Shown one piece after another: positions 23,328 through 35,413 of a DNA stretch of 64,000 bases. The DNA is from Sequoia sempervirens (Eukaryota; Streptophyta; Pinopsida; Cupressales; Cupressaceae). A program made the position numbers and the translations under genes. The stretch is from positions 152,405,307 through 152,469,306 of the forward strand of contig VDFB02047230.1 of the NCBI GenBank assembly GCA_007258455.2, in the 5' to 3' direction. Below the pieces are notes generated by a model. It was not told the origin of the DNA. It saw only the letters and a program-made list of their open reading frames with translations, and made no database searches. Position 1 is the stretch's first letter. Each line of letters begins with the position of its first letter.

Positions 23328-26300
23328 CTACATATTCCTGTCCTCCACTAATAACCTCTCCAAGGTCCCAAGATAATCAAAAGGTAACTCATCCCTTCCA
23401 CTGATATCCCAACTGTCCACATTCTCAGAGGCCCACTTCGCCAGACAATTGGCCACTCTGTTCCACTCTCTAGGGATATGACAAAAGGAGACAGAATCCA
23501 AGGAACTGCAAAGACTCAAAATCTATCTGACCACAGAAGCCAATTGCCAACTAACATCCTCCAACTTCTGGTTGTTCAGCATATCCACCACAATCTGAGA
23601 ATTTGACTCACAGATGATCCTCCGCCAACCTAAAGAGTATCCACACTCAACAGCTATCTTGATAGCAAGGGCCTCCATCAGATTATTAGAATGTTTCCCT
23701 TTGTAAATAGAGAAGACAAAAACTGCACCACCATCATTACCTCTACCAATACCCCCAACTCCAGCATGACCAGGGTTCCCACGAGAAGAACCATCAGTGT
23801 TAATTTTTAAGACCCCCACCGGGGGAGGCGTCCACCTTCCATCTTGACAGACCCATTGCTTGACATGACGGGATCTTCTGCCAGCAAAGCATCCCCTGCT
23901 ACTATCCCCCAAGTTCAAATTTCGCAAAATAGCAAGATCACCAGGATCAATATTCATAGACATATCACACTTAACCGAAATAGTCTCCTGGAGCCTACTA
24001 ATTATCTTCTTCCACAACTGAGAACTTCCCAATTTGGAGCCACAAAAAACTCTCTGGTTCCTCTCCAGCCAAAGGTTCCAGAGAATGAAAGTAGGCCCAA
24101 TAGACCAAGCCACCTGAAGGAAAGAAGTCTTCGCAGGAGGTCTGCCCAAACTTTCCCAAAAGTCAATCAAGGAGGTAGCATGAATACAACCATGTTTCCA
24201 AGCCTCCCACCATCTATGCCATAACTCTCTAGAGTAAGGGCAAAGAAAGAACAAGTGAGAGGTACACTCCTCATTGTGAGAACAAAGAAGGCAAATAGAA
24301 GGTCCTTGAAAACCTCGCTTACGAAGATTTTTCCAAGTGAGGCACTTCCTCTGAGCAACCAACCATAAGAAAAAGTTGCATTTGGGCCACGAGAAGTTGT
24401 CCCAAACCTTCTTCCACCAGTGCACCTCAGCTAGACCATGTAAGTTCCTATCAAGCATAGCATAGCCTTGAGCAACAATAAATTTACCTTTTGGATTAGG
24501 ACTCCAAGCCAGAACATCCCTCCCACTCAGCGAGCTAAAAAGCCTATCCTTCAAAATTATAGTAAGAACATCACGATCCTCATCAGAACCACCCAAGGGC
24601 CACTCCTGTGGATCCTTCCAGCAAGCCACCACCACCTGACCAGTACGCTTGACAGTTTTAAAATGCTCCACCTTAATCCAACCGACATCAGAGAAAATAT
24701 GGCACAGAGGTTGAAGCTGAGGAAAACTAGAAAGAATGGGAGGGTGGCCATCCCAGGAGTCCTGCCAAAAAAGAGCATCAGAGCCTCTATTACAGATCCA
24801 GAAAAGCACCTCCTTAATCAGTTGAGCACCCTTCTTTAGGGTATCCCAAATACAAGAACCCTTTCCCATCAAAGGAAGACACGACACATCAAGGCAATCA
24901 ACACCGGGGAGATACTTGTGGGCCAGAATCTTAGCCCAATCCTGATCTTGATTGTTGCACCACCTCCATTATAGCTTTTCCGCCAAGGCTATGATAGCAA
25001 GAGCCATAGACCTAAGACCAAGGCCCCCAACATGCTTCAGCCTGCAAACAGAATCCCACTTGACTAAACTCCACTTCGAGGAAAGAAGGTTGCCAGACCA
25101 GAGAAATTGCTGAGACAAAGCATCAAAATCCCGCACAAAGGCTGACGGGGGAGCCTGCACACAACACCTATAAATGGGGAGAGACTGCACCACAGTCTTT
25201 AGAAGAACCACTCTCCCAGCAGAAGATAGCCACTTGTAAGTCCAATGACTAACCTTACTCCAGAATTTATCCAGAATTCCCTGCCAATAATCTCTATGCT
25301 AGGCTCCCAAAGCCAAAGGGATCCCAAGGTACATCAAGGGTAGAGAACCGATCTAAAATCTTAAGATCCTAGCAATCCTTCTCTAAATAAGCCGAGGAGT
25401 ATTAAAGAAATAAATGGAAAACTTATAATCATTAATACACTGACCTGAAGCCTTCAGATAGATGTCTAAAGCTCTCCTGAAGTTCACAGCCTCACTAATT
25501 CTAGCCAAGCCCATCAGCCCCGTATCATCCACAAACTGAAGATGAGAGTAGGAAGGAAGAGAGTTGCTCCAGCTCCAACCATGGATAAGACCCTGTCTCA
25601 CCTGGGATTTAATAAATCTTCCAAGACCCTCTGCCATGATAATGAATAAGTAAGGAGATAAAGGATCCCCTTGTCGGAGACCCTGAGAAGCACTAAACAG
25701 ATTTGAAGGCTCCCCATTAATGAGAACCGAGAAGGAGGCAGAGGTTACACAACTAAGGACCCAATTCACCCACTCCTCAGCAAAGCCGAAAGCCAAGAGA
25801 GTTTTCTGTAAAAATTCCTAACTCACCCGGTCATAAGCTTTAGACATGTCGAGTTTAATAAACATAGCCTTCTCCTTAGAGTTAGCCATAGAATGAATCA
25901 CTTCCATGGCTATCACGACACTATCCAAAATTTGCCTCCCTTCAACAAAACCACCCTGCTCAGCAGAGATCAGAGATCCGAGGAGTGGTTTGAGTCGCTC
26001 AGCAATCAACTTGGTGATGATCTTGTAAACCACATTACATAACGCAATAGGCCTAAATTGTGCCAGCCAATTAGCTCCTTCCCTCTTGGGTATGAGAGCC
26101 AAGAAGGTAGAATTCATGGACTTGAGCATCTGTTTGTTCCTATGTGATTCCTGAATCACCTCGAGGAGATCGAACTTTATAATTTCCCAAAACTCTTGAA
26201 AGAACTCAATCGAAAACCCATCCGGTCCAGGAGCCTTTCCTTTTTTCATATTAAACACCACTTTCTCCAATTCAGGTAACAAGATGGGACATAAAAGAGC

Positions 26301-27619
26301 CCCATTCATCTCAGCAGAGACCAGTTGGGGAATACAATCCAAAATGGCCCTCTCCTCAGCCCTAGCACCAATATCCTCCCTAGAAAAAAGGTTAGAAAAA
26401 TAATTGACAGCTTCCCTTGAAATATCAGCACCGGAAGAAAGTTGAGCCCCATCCTACAAAACAAGAGAGGAGATAGAGTTCCCCTATCTTCGAGCCTTAA
26501 CCAAATTATGAAAGAAAGCGGTGTTCCTATCCCCCTCCTGAAGCCAATCAATGCAAGATTTATGTTTCCAGAAGATCTCCTCCCGAAGCTCCCACTCTTC
26601 TAATCCCTTTAGAGCCAAGGACTCAGCAATACTAAGGTTAGAGGTCAACCCCTGGTCCCGAATCTTACGAGTGATGGTATCCAACTTAGACTGGGCATCC
26701 AGCTTCTGAGCTTGTAGGTTCCCAAAACACTATTTATTCCATCTCTTAAGCCTGAACTTCACATGTTGAAGCCTCTTATTAAAAGTGAACATGGCCGTCC
26801 CATGGGTAGGCATCCCCTCTTGCCACCAATCCAACATAAGATCATGCAAAGATTGATCTCTTAACCACATCAACTAAAATTTGAAAGAGGGATTTTTGGC
26901 GATTCCATAAACGGTGACAGAGAGCTTGATAGGCCAGTGATCAGAGCCCGTCTAGTCAAGAATTTCAGAACTCATGATCAACCTACTATTCAACCAGTAA
27001 CAAGAGACAAGAAATCTATCAAGCCTCTCTGAGATAGCCTCACCACCACATCTCCTATTATTCCATGTAAATACACCATTGGTTGGCTTCACATCAATGA
27101 GATTCAGGGAACCAATCATATCCCTGAGCAAATTTGCAGAAGGGTCCAGCCTAGCTAACCCACCCCGTTTTTCATCCAAGCAAGTAACATCATTAAAATC
27201 ACTAGCCATAATCCATGGGAGGAATGGATCCAAGGACCGGATGAACCAAATGTGAGCCTAGAGATTAGACTTACCTGAAAGATCAGTAGGAGCATATATA
27301 TTGGATAAAAGACACCTTTCTCCAGTCGCAAAACAAGAGGCAACTAGAGAAATAGAAGACCGACTAGACATCCACCATAAGGGGGAAACTCTCCTCGGGT
27401 TGCAAAAACAAGCCACCCCCCAGCACTGTTCAAAGCACCCACCCCCTGCCAATTGCCTTGGGGCCAGATATGCAGAGCACAACTCGCCAAACCATCAACT
27501 GAAAGCTTGGTTTCCTGAATGAAGACCACATTAGGTGATTGAGATTCAATTAATCTGCGAACAACCTTTTGTCTAGGGATGCTATTCAACCCCCTAACAT
27601 TCCATGATAAAAAAATCAT
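23328..27619 (-). pseudogene. LINE ORF2: endonuclease, reverse transcriptase, RNase H
   Basis: The ATG at 27619 starts MIFLSWNVRGLNSIPRQK. The APE-type endonuclease shows SWNVRG, QETKL, NIYAPT, DFND, LDRFLVS and TGSDHWPI. The RT shows KGKAPGPDGFS, FRPIALCNVVYKI, IKLDMSKAYDRV, GLRQGDPLSPYLF and, in the catalytic box, QFVDD, where plants usually have FADD. A zf-RVT (CLLCSHNEECTSHLFFLCP) and an RVT_3 RNase H follow. In the RNase H, TDGSSRG and NNLMEALA are kept, but the later aspartates are asparagine in CESNSQIVVD and NRVANCLA. The protein would nick chromosomal DNA and copy its own RNA there. One frameshift near 27400 and 12 in-frame stops (11 TAG, 1 TAA) break it. Confidence 0.93.
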
Positions 27620-29043
27620 TTATGGGGGTGGGAAAAATGAGAATCAATGGGTTTCACAGACCCCGACTCAACCAAAGTATCACCCATGATCTTAACCTTC
27701 TCTTGATCAGTCTTCCTTCCACTCTTTGACGGTTTATCAAGAGGCCCCTTCTTAAAGGATTTCTGCTATAAGCCTAAAATAGGAGGAGCTTTGTTACCCT
27801 TTACCAGATCTGAGGCCCCCTTAGGAGCAGGGGGATCAAGAACCACCACAATAGAGCCCAACGGAGTCTGTGACCCCTGGAGAACCCTGAAATCCTGAGC
27901 TTGAGAAGACAAAGCCACAGCCATCTGATCCACTTGATGGACCCCTAAAGATAAAATCTGATCCTCTTTCTTTGCATTCTCATCCTGAACTTCTTGCAGA
28001 TCCTTCACCCCAGAAGAGATCTCAACTGGAATGCCTTCCTCTTGTGTCAAATCATCAAGAACTTCAAACCTGTTAAAAGTATCTTCATTTTGTCTATCCA
28101 GCCAGGATCTCTTTTTTCCCTTGCCTTTGTTACGGGACTTAACCGGAATAAAACCCTCATTATCCACAGGTTCATTAGACATCGGAGCCTTTCCCTTGTC
28201 CCCCCTAGGAGGTCCAGGGGCAGCTAGGGGGGAGGATTTAAATTTGGGACATTTGCGGTGCAAATGACCGTATTCATGGTAGATTCTGCATCTAAAGGGT
28301 AGGGTCTCGTAATCCAGCTGTTGGATCCAAGAAGAAGATCCCATGCGAATTTCCATAGAATCTGGTAATGGATTATTTAAATCAACTTCAACACAAATGT
28401 GGGCAAAAGAAATTACCTTATGATCTTGGGTTTGTGAAGTTGATCCCATAGGTTTTCTGAGAAGCAAAGATATTAAGTGAAGAATATCTTCCCTCTAGAA
28501 CTCCAAAGGAAGCCTTGGCAAACGAATCCACACAGGAACCCGCGAGGGGATCTCTTCCACAGAGTTGAAGCCCATGTGCCAAGGCTTGATGAAGAGCCCA
28601 ACTTGGTTAAAGAAATATGGACCCCCTTCAAAAGCCCTATTCCTATCCATCATATTTGAAAAGATAACCAGAAAATAATTATTAGCAGCCAAAATAATCT
28701 CCATATCCCCTTCAGGGTTCCAAACCCGACGGGCCCAAGAGTCCAACACAGGTAAAGAAAGACGAAGGCCCAAATTTTTTTAATTAAGGGCATGATTACA
28801 CTAGTAATCAACATCCTCTGAAACTTGCTCAGGTTGAATAATCAGAACTGGATGATCCTCTGATCTCTTAAGATAGCCATTTACTCTCTTCAACCGAAAC
28901 ATCCCTTTTGAAGAGGGTATTCCATCCCTAGATTATGGTTTACCCAACTGCTCCTTTACACTAGCATGCATTGAAGAAGACGGCTCTACCATCTCCAAAT
29001 CTCCAGAAGAAACCTGAGCCAAAAAACAATCCCGATTCTCCAT
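27616..29043 (-). pseudogene. LINE ORF1: DUF4283 and CCHC zinc-knuckle protein
   Basis: The ATG at 29043 opens a frame that stays in phase to TGA 27618-27616. The DUF4283 part contains NYFLVIFSNMMDRNRAFEGG and VGLFIKPWHMGF. A CCHC_4-type knuckle region follows with LPFRCRIYHEYGHLHRKCP, in which the second cysteine appears to be tyrosine. The C-terminal half is charged and low-complexity. ORF1 binds the LINE RNA in the ribonucleoprotein. The frame holds five premature stops (3 TAG, 2 TAA). The terminal TGA overlaps the ORF2 start as ATGA. A downstream ATG at 28992 is also in frame, but 29043 is the first ATG after the GC-rich leader. Confidence 0.88.
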
Positions 29044-29355
29044 GGGCCAAGAGCACAGCCACACCAAGAAAGAAAGAGCTGAGGCAGAAGACCCTCAGGC
29101 TCAGAGCACCACTCTTCCCGCAGAGAAAAATGCCACGCGCAACCAGCAGACGCTGGGACAAACCCTGCCCACAAGCCAGGCAATGGTCGCCTCCCAAAAC
29201 GACCTATGCACCCCTGAAAAAAGAAGACCCACCCCCCACTTGAGAACGCACCAGAAGAGAGACCACCGAGCACAGAGAACGTGCAGCCAGGACAACTAGG
29301 GCACGCGGGCCCTAGCTCGCACCAGGACGCCGCACAGAGACATTTTTCCCTCTCT
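29044..29355 (-). promoter_or_regulatory. GC-rich LINE 5' UTR, probable internal promoter
   Basis: This is one of the most GC- and CpG-rich stretches of the window. On the minus strand it begins GAGAGAGGGAAAAATGTCTC and holds CTAGGGCCCGCGTGCCC. LINEs carry their promoter in the transcribed 5' UTR, so this is the natural candidate. Several overlapping open frames on both strands here are composition artefacts. Confidence 0.6.
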
Positions 29356-29368
29356 CTTATTGAATCTT
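29356..29368. repeat. LINE target duplication, right (13 bp)
   Basis: CTTATTGAATCTT, identical to 23200-23212. It abuts the LINE 5' end. Confidence 0.95.
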
Positions 29369-30174
29369 CTTATACACATCTTAGTTTAATTATTTATTAA
29401 CTTATTTTGTATGATAAGAACATGGTAAAGGAATTATCAATGTAATCAATAAACTGTATTGGGTGCATCTGCAACTTTCTCAATTATTGGAAATAGATGT
29501 TCAATATGTAGATGCAGCTGCACAATAGTGCAATATATGGAAAACTTTGAAAAAAAATTGCATCATGACAAACAAGGGATAATAATGACAACACTAAACA
29601 AAAGAAATGTGGACTTTAATCAACAAGGGAAGTTAAAAAAAGCATAGTAGTTGATTACAAAAATAGTCATAAAACCTACCACCTCTAGAAGAGTGTAGTA
29701 AAAAATTTTGGGTGGAAACAATTGCATACTTCTAATTAGCTAGTTATGTAGCCTCTCATGAATCCCCATCTCATAGCAATGAGTGCATACTCCTAATTAA
29801 TTGGTTATGTACACAACAAGAGGAATGGTTACTATAGTCAATTTTTTTCATACTCATAATAATAATTAATCTAGATCCATAAGAAGGATACCTAGTACAG
29901 TCCTAATGCTAAGAATCCATAGTTCATAAACTTGCAATACATAGGGTTGTATCTAAGAGAAACATGGTTTCTTATGAAAAAAATTGTCTCACCAAAAGGC
30001 ATAGAATATTATGATGTGTAATTTAACTACCAATTATTATATTACTTTCATTCATCTCTAATTTACCATAAAAATATAGTAATAGTAGCAATAAATTTTG
30101 TGCTTGATAGTATCTCCACTACATTCATTGCATTAGGAAGATCTTGTTTGTTTGCAAAGAGTAGAATTGGATCT
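29369..30174. other. Unassigned sequence
   Basis: AT-rich; no supported gene. TACTCCTAATTAATTGGTTATG-type text recurs near 29728 and 29788, a short local duplication. Confidence 0.4.
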
Positions 30175-30536
30175 TGTTAGTTTTTATCAGAAATTTAATA
30201 TTTCCTCATGCATCAAAACCATCTAGCTAATTCACCATTTAAAGAATAGTAAATTGTACTTCATTATCACCACCTAAGCCATCATCAAAGTGAGCCCCAC
30301 CTATGGCATCCACTTCATCAATGTTCAAACAATACAAGATTTCAAACCCATCCATTTCATTCACTATTTCAAGCATAGTACATTGTAATCATTATCACCA
30401 CCTAAACCATAATCAAAGTGAGCCCCACTAGTGGCATCCACTTCATCAAAGTTCAAACTATACAAGCTTTCAAAACCATCCAGTTGATTCACTATTTCAA
30501 GCATAGTATATTTTACTTCATTATCACCACCTAAAT
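30175..30536 (-). pseudogene. 26S proteasome ATPase (RPT1-like) fragment, internally duplicated
   Basis: On the minus strand a stretch reads [20 protein letters not shown] and then, past stops, LDGFDA and GNIKFLIKTN. It follows the Walker B to second-region-of-homology stretch of the proteasome base ATPase RPT1 (regulatory subunit 7), whose known text there includes [16 protein letters not shown] and MLEIVNQLDGF. A period of about 128 bp repeats it 2.1 times, with copies of GGTGATAATGA at about 30260, 30388 and 30517. The first copy keeps TMLEIVNQLDGF intact. The remaining proteasome sequence is not visible on either side, so this is a non-functional gene fragment, probably carried here by a transposon. 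Other AAA ATPases are less likely because of the exact GGDNEVQ/EIVNQLDGF context. Confidence 0.78.
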
Positions 30537-31099
30537 ATCTAATTTCTCTAACTCCATGAATGCTTTAAAGGATACACAACATCTTTATATCATACCTAAT
30601 GACCTAATGAAATTAATATCTTTCAATTTTACAATGTTATATGAGATTGCATTTTAAATAGATAAAATCTCATTTTCATTTTAGACGTATCTCATGGAAT
30701 TGATATAATTTATCTCACATATTGTATTAAGATTTCCATATTTTATGTTAAGTGTCATTATTTCAGATTTTTTAGAGAGATAATGATCTCATTAAATGTT
30801 TAAAACAAGTTTAATGGATTCCTTATACTTGAATAGATGTCATGTAATGTGTTCCAAGTATAAGAATACATGTCTTCCAAGGTTATATTATTGAATAATT
30901 TCACATGTATGAATAATGAGTTTTTAAACGTATGACATCATTGTCCATGTAAAAATAAATTTAAATTGTGCAAGATTAAATTATTTATAGTTTTAAAGTT
31001 CAACTTGTATATATTTTTTTTTTTTTTAGTTTTAAAAAGATAAATTTGTAAATTTTTTTTTTGTTTTAATTATATGTAGATCTCTTTATTTATATACAT
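30537..31099. other. Unassigned AT-rich sequence
   Basis: No open frame or repeat structure recognised. Runs of T near 31014-31030 and 31056-31064 precede the ATG of the next decayed frame. Confidence 0.4.
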
Positions 31100-32320
31100 A
31101 TGGCTGATGTTGAGGGTTCTCATCATTCTCCTTAGTGTAAGGAGCATGATCAAACTAGGTCTAATTTTTATGAGGAGACCATTAGGAGATTAGAAAATAC
31201 ATTGACATGTTTAGAGAAAACCATTTATAACTCCCATAATCTATCCAATAGAGATAGATTAGTTACTAATAGAGATGATATTTTATGTATGATTGGTTTG
31301 ATTCAATCATACAACCCTTATGATGACACTAGCACTGAGCAGTTTTATTTGTCTCTAACCAGGAGTGTTATTGGAAAAGAAGAAATGGACATCTATTAGT
31401 AAGATAGTTTCACAAGATAATGTGTATAACATGTTCCCTTTGTATAAGGGAAAAGATAGAATTAGAGGATATACAATTACTAGACCTATATAGATGAGCT
31501 TGTTGCTTCATTTATATACTTTATAAGGTTTGTAGCTCATTATAGATGGCCTCATAATGATGAGCTACTACTTTATTTTTGTAAAAAAATATGTGTAGAG
31601 TTTCATTTATAGTGAGATGTGGACTACACATCTTTTCCTCCACATTCTAGACAGGTTAGAGGCAAGTTTTTTGAAAAACCTGAATATAGACATCCAAATT
31701 TTCCACCACATTTCAACAAGAGGGCATTAGTTGGTCCAAACCTTTTGGTTCTTCCAAAAAAAATGGAACTAGTAGCAATAGAAGATACAACAATAGGCCC
31801 TATTAGATCAAATATTTTTGATAGTATTGCCACCATTACCACAAAAATCAATTAGATGTTATTTGATCATATTGGTAGATAGTTATTATGACCACAGATT
31901 AGTCATCCTCCCACTAAGGATACATCGAGTACTTATGATCTATTTATTCATGTCAATCTACCATCACCATCAAATGTAGTAGATATGAGTGACACGATTG
32001 TGTGTAATGTGTGTGTAGTCTTCATTATTGATTTACTAGCAACATACTAGTTCATTTGTGAGGAGCATGGGATCCCTTTAGATGTTTTACCATCCCATAT
32101 TAGACATCAAAATCTTGCTACATAGGCGAGCCAAGGGGAGATAGCATCACATGGTATAGGCGGCTACCAAGATATTCCACACCATCCTATAGGATCCTCT
32201 ACACAACATGTTAATATTGTTCTTGCAACTTGTTTAGGTTCTTAGCATGTTCCAGATCACATTGAGGCTACTACGTCAGTTGATCTTGCTCCTAGCACAT
32301 ATATAGTGCACTTCTTTTTT
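31100..32320 (+). pseudogene. Decayed frame of about 400 codons, unknown family
   Basis: ATG at 31100 opens MADVEGSHHSP. Protein-like blocks follow in mostly one frame: RLENTLTCLEKTIYNSHNLS, FPPHFNKRALVGPNLLVLPK and NLPSPSNVVDMSD. A block between about 31385 and 31500 (DNVYNMFPLYKGKDRIRGY) is readable only in another frame, so at least two compensating shifts occurred. Many stops are present. The last 440 bp recur at 47830-48262. I do not recognise the family. The LTR directly follows, so it is the flank into which the LTR inserted, or part of a composite element. Confidence 0.5.
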
Positions 32321-33449
32321 TTTGAACACCCAAAATACTGAGAGGGGGGGTGAATCAGTATTCTATATAACCAATTAATCATAAACCATCCAATTAACAC
32401 AGTATATCTAATTGCAGCAATGAATGAAAAGATGAAACAAATCACAAGATAACATAACACATGAACACTAGGATTTTTACATGGAAAACCCAAAAAAGAA
32501 AAAAACATGATGAGGACTAGCTCACAATATATTATAACTAGTTATAAGATATTAAAAAGGCTCACTACTAGGACACACTGTCCAATAAGGATCACAACCA
32601 AAGATAGATAAAGAAACAAAAATGGCTACATAGTAAAAATGTGAATTGATACAAAGTACACCTTGTGTTGAATTTAGTTCCTTTGAAGCTCTCAATACAA
32701 CACTCTACTCTACTTTATAGTCACTCAACATTTACAACAATTTTTCTATCATTCGGATCATATACATACAAATTTGCATGTTCACAACATATGACGTATA
32801 ATTTTATTTCTTATTGAATCCTACAACTCAAAAATGTCTCACATATATACCCAATTACATCCACATACATCAATTAGGTTAGACTAATTATATGTAGCCC
32901 TATTTTGATTCAAATTTTCCTTGTTGGCTTCATACATGATTCAAAAACATTCGTGTGCTAAAAAAATGTGTGCAAAACATAATTTAGGGAGGCATGGATC
33001 TAAAATAGATCCCCTTAACATCCGCGATACTTAGTTAATCTCCACATCATATATGAAGCATTAGGTCAGCCAAGAATTAGACCTAATCATAAAATAAGCC
33101 AACTGATCACACAACAATGATCCATCTGATCATATAAACACTCATCACCTAGAATATATAGTGTATTGACATATGTAAACCATGTCCCAAATTGAAAAGA
33201 TTGAATCCAATCATCGGAGTAACAAGGACTAGATTACATATACATATTTACACTTTATAATGCCAAAAACTATATGGAAAAATTTTGCTACTTGTAACTT
33301 TCAGCCTATTCAACCAAAATTGCTGAAATATTGAATATAGATGCACTTAACAATCAGGAATAACATAATGTAACCTTATAAGTAGATCTTATTACATGAG
33401 AAATTTTGAAAAAAATTATCAAATTAAGATGCATACATTCTATTCACCA
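32321..33449 (-). repeat. Copia-like LTR copy A, fused to a purine array
   Basis: It matches the bounded LTR at 57776-58929 from TTGAACACC through GCATACAT and TTCAC. It lacks the last bases up to the TG/CA end, where a GA array begins instead. No PBS follows on the minus-strand side, so it is a solo or 3' LTR. Copy B at 48263-49400 shares both flanks, which means the two arose by duplication of a larger segment. Confidence 0.8.
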
Positions 33450-33457
33450 GAGAGAGA

Positions 33458-33505
<48 letters not shown>

Positions 33506-33930
33506 GAGAGAGATAGAGAAAAAGATAGAGACAAAGACAAAGACATAGATAGAGATAGAGATAAAGATAGAGATAGAGATAGAGATAGAGATGAGAGATG
33601 AGATAGAGATAGAATAGAGATAGAGATAGAGATAGAGATAGAGATAGGGAGATAGAGAATAGAATACACACCGAGAGGGTGTGGGATAGGGAGAGACACA
33701 CATAGAGATAGAGGGAGATAAAGAGAGAGAAAGACAAAGAAGGTAGAGAGAGAGATAGAGATGAGAGACCATATACATAGACAAGAGACAAGGATGAGAG
33801 ATAGAGACAGAGATAGAGACATAGATAGATAGAAGAGACCAGGAGATGAGAGAGACGAAGAGATGAGAGACAAGATGAGATAGAGATAAAGACATATAGA
33901 GATAGAGATAAAGAGACAGAGCAGAGAGAT
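33450..33930. repeat. GA/GATA purine array, first block
   Basis: It begins with a long (GA)n run from about 33464, then GAGATA, GACAAAGA and related hexamer-octamer mixtures. The plus strand is almost pure purine. The opposite strand gives open frames of Ser, Leu and Tyr codons in several phases, which are artefacts. Confidence 0.95.
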
Positions 33931-34980
33931 GATGATCTCCAATAGTGGTTTTACATTTTTGGCCCCTGGACCTGAAATTATTTTTAACTAAATCTTCACA
34001 TTCGTGCACCTAAGTGGCTAAACCATGAGGAATTTGAAGATGATGCAAACTAGAGTCTCGTCACATTTTTTCTGTAGATTCTAAAAATATTTTTTTCAAA
34101 ATTTTGGAATCAGATTGCACTTCTTTTTCCATCTCCCACAAAAACTAGTTTTTTTCAGAAAACAACATTTTTAAAAAGTGACGCACACCATATAATGCAT
34201 AACTTTTTTTCCATGAAGGATAAAATTTTAATTCTTTCTAATTTAGATTTGTAACTCGATATCTAGTGCTTCTACTTGGTTAGATAGTTTTTTATTAAAT
34301 ACTTTTTCTTTAATCAATTTTTGAAGTCAAACTAATTACAATTCAGACATAGCGTGACCATATAACGTGTAAATTTTTTTGTATATATCGATTTTTATTT
34401 TATTTTTTGTTGGATCAAGGACTTCAATATCTGGTGCACTCATATTTTTCAAATTTTTTTTCTGCTATTTTCCCACATGTGCAGAACAAAGACCTTCATT
34501 TTTGATGAAAAACCTATGTTTAATAAAACTAAAAAAATATATATAATAAAACCAAAACATAATAAAATTATATTTTTTAGATAGCTTGTTCCAATGACTA
34601 CCTGATTCCAGTTGGGTTTGTGAAGAATCCTCCATTTTCATGTTCAAACTGAGCTTTGAAGCATAAAATTTTAAGTTTTTTTTTGTGTTTTAGGGGGAGA
34701 ATGAGGAATTAGGGGGTTCGTACGGACCCCTATGGGTTCATTTGAATGAGGGTTCATTCAAAGCCCCTCCAATATGCATTTTTCTTTTGTTTTTTGGGGC
34801 GAGAAATGTGGGCCCAGTAATTAATGGGTTTGCTCAAACCCTAGTTTGGTCGAACCCCTTTTGGGCTCGGTCGAACTTGTAGGTTCATTTGAACCCCTAA
34901 AACCAATTTTTTTGCCATGGGGTCATTTTTTCTTAGTTTTCCTTCCTCCATCAAATTGTAAACCACTATTTTGGCTTCAC
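33931..34980. other. Unassigned spacer with short palindromes
   Basis: No gene found. Around 34700-34900 there is a cluster of small palindromes: GGGGTTCG/TACGGACCCC (34713-34730, one mismatch pair), TTTGAATG and CATTCAAA (34741-34762), and GGGTTTG-CT-CAAACCC (34826-34841). Array B (49401-52100) has no equivalent spacer. Confidence 0.5.
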
Positions 34981-35395
34981 CCGATAGAGAGATACAAAAA
35001 TAGATAGAGAGATAAATATATTCATAGAGAGATAGAGAGAGACATAGAGAGAGAGAGAGAAACAAAGACTAAGACTAAGATAGACAAATACAGAGAAAGA
35101 GATAGAAAGATAGAGACAAAGATAGAGAGAGACATATAGAGACATAGAGAGAGAGATAGGTAGACAGAGAGAGAGAGACAAAGATAGAGATAAAGCGACA
35201 AAGAGATAGAGACAGAGATAGATAGACAGACTGACTGACACAAAGACATAGAGAGGCAAAGAGATAGAGAGATAGAGATATAGATATAGAGACAAAGAGA
35301 GATAAAGAGAGGGGGGAGTGAGATAGAGTTAGAGTGAGAGAGAGAGGGGGAGTGGAAGAGAGTTAGAGTGAGTAAGAGAGAGAGTTCTCTAGTTA

Positions 35396-35413
35396 GGGAG
35401 GGAGGGAGAGGGG
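35396..35413 (+). repeat. G-quadruplex motif 1 in the purine-array unit
   Basis: GGGAGGGAGGGAGAGGGG has four G-runs with loops of 1, 1 and 3 bases. It is followed by CTTATCAAGGTAGGG as in the other units. Confidence 0.85.

Larger units (their letters stand above)
23213..29355 (-). mobile_element. Full-length L1-type LINE (6.1 kb)
   Basis: The element reads on the minus strand from a GC-rich 5' end at 29355 through ORF1 and ORF2 to a poly(A) tail (plus-strand T run from 23213). Perfect 13-bp duplications flank it. ORF1 is a DUF4283/CCHC RNA-binding protein. ORF2 has endonuclease, RT, zf-RVT and RNase H. Both carry many stop codons, so this copy is dead. Base composition is clearly less AT-rich than the surroundings. 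It is the only element here that can be bounded exactly at both ends. Confidence 0.95.

Noticed and set aside
23844..24839. Plus-strand frames of 123-126 codons
   Set aside because: They are antisense shadows of LINE ORF2, whose minus-strand text has clear domain motifs.
28961..29299. Several open frames on both strands in the GC-rich LINE 5' end
   Set aside because: They overlap each other, have unnatural Trp/Gly/Pro composition and lie in the LINE 5' UTR.
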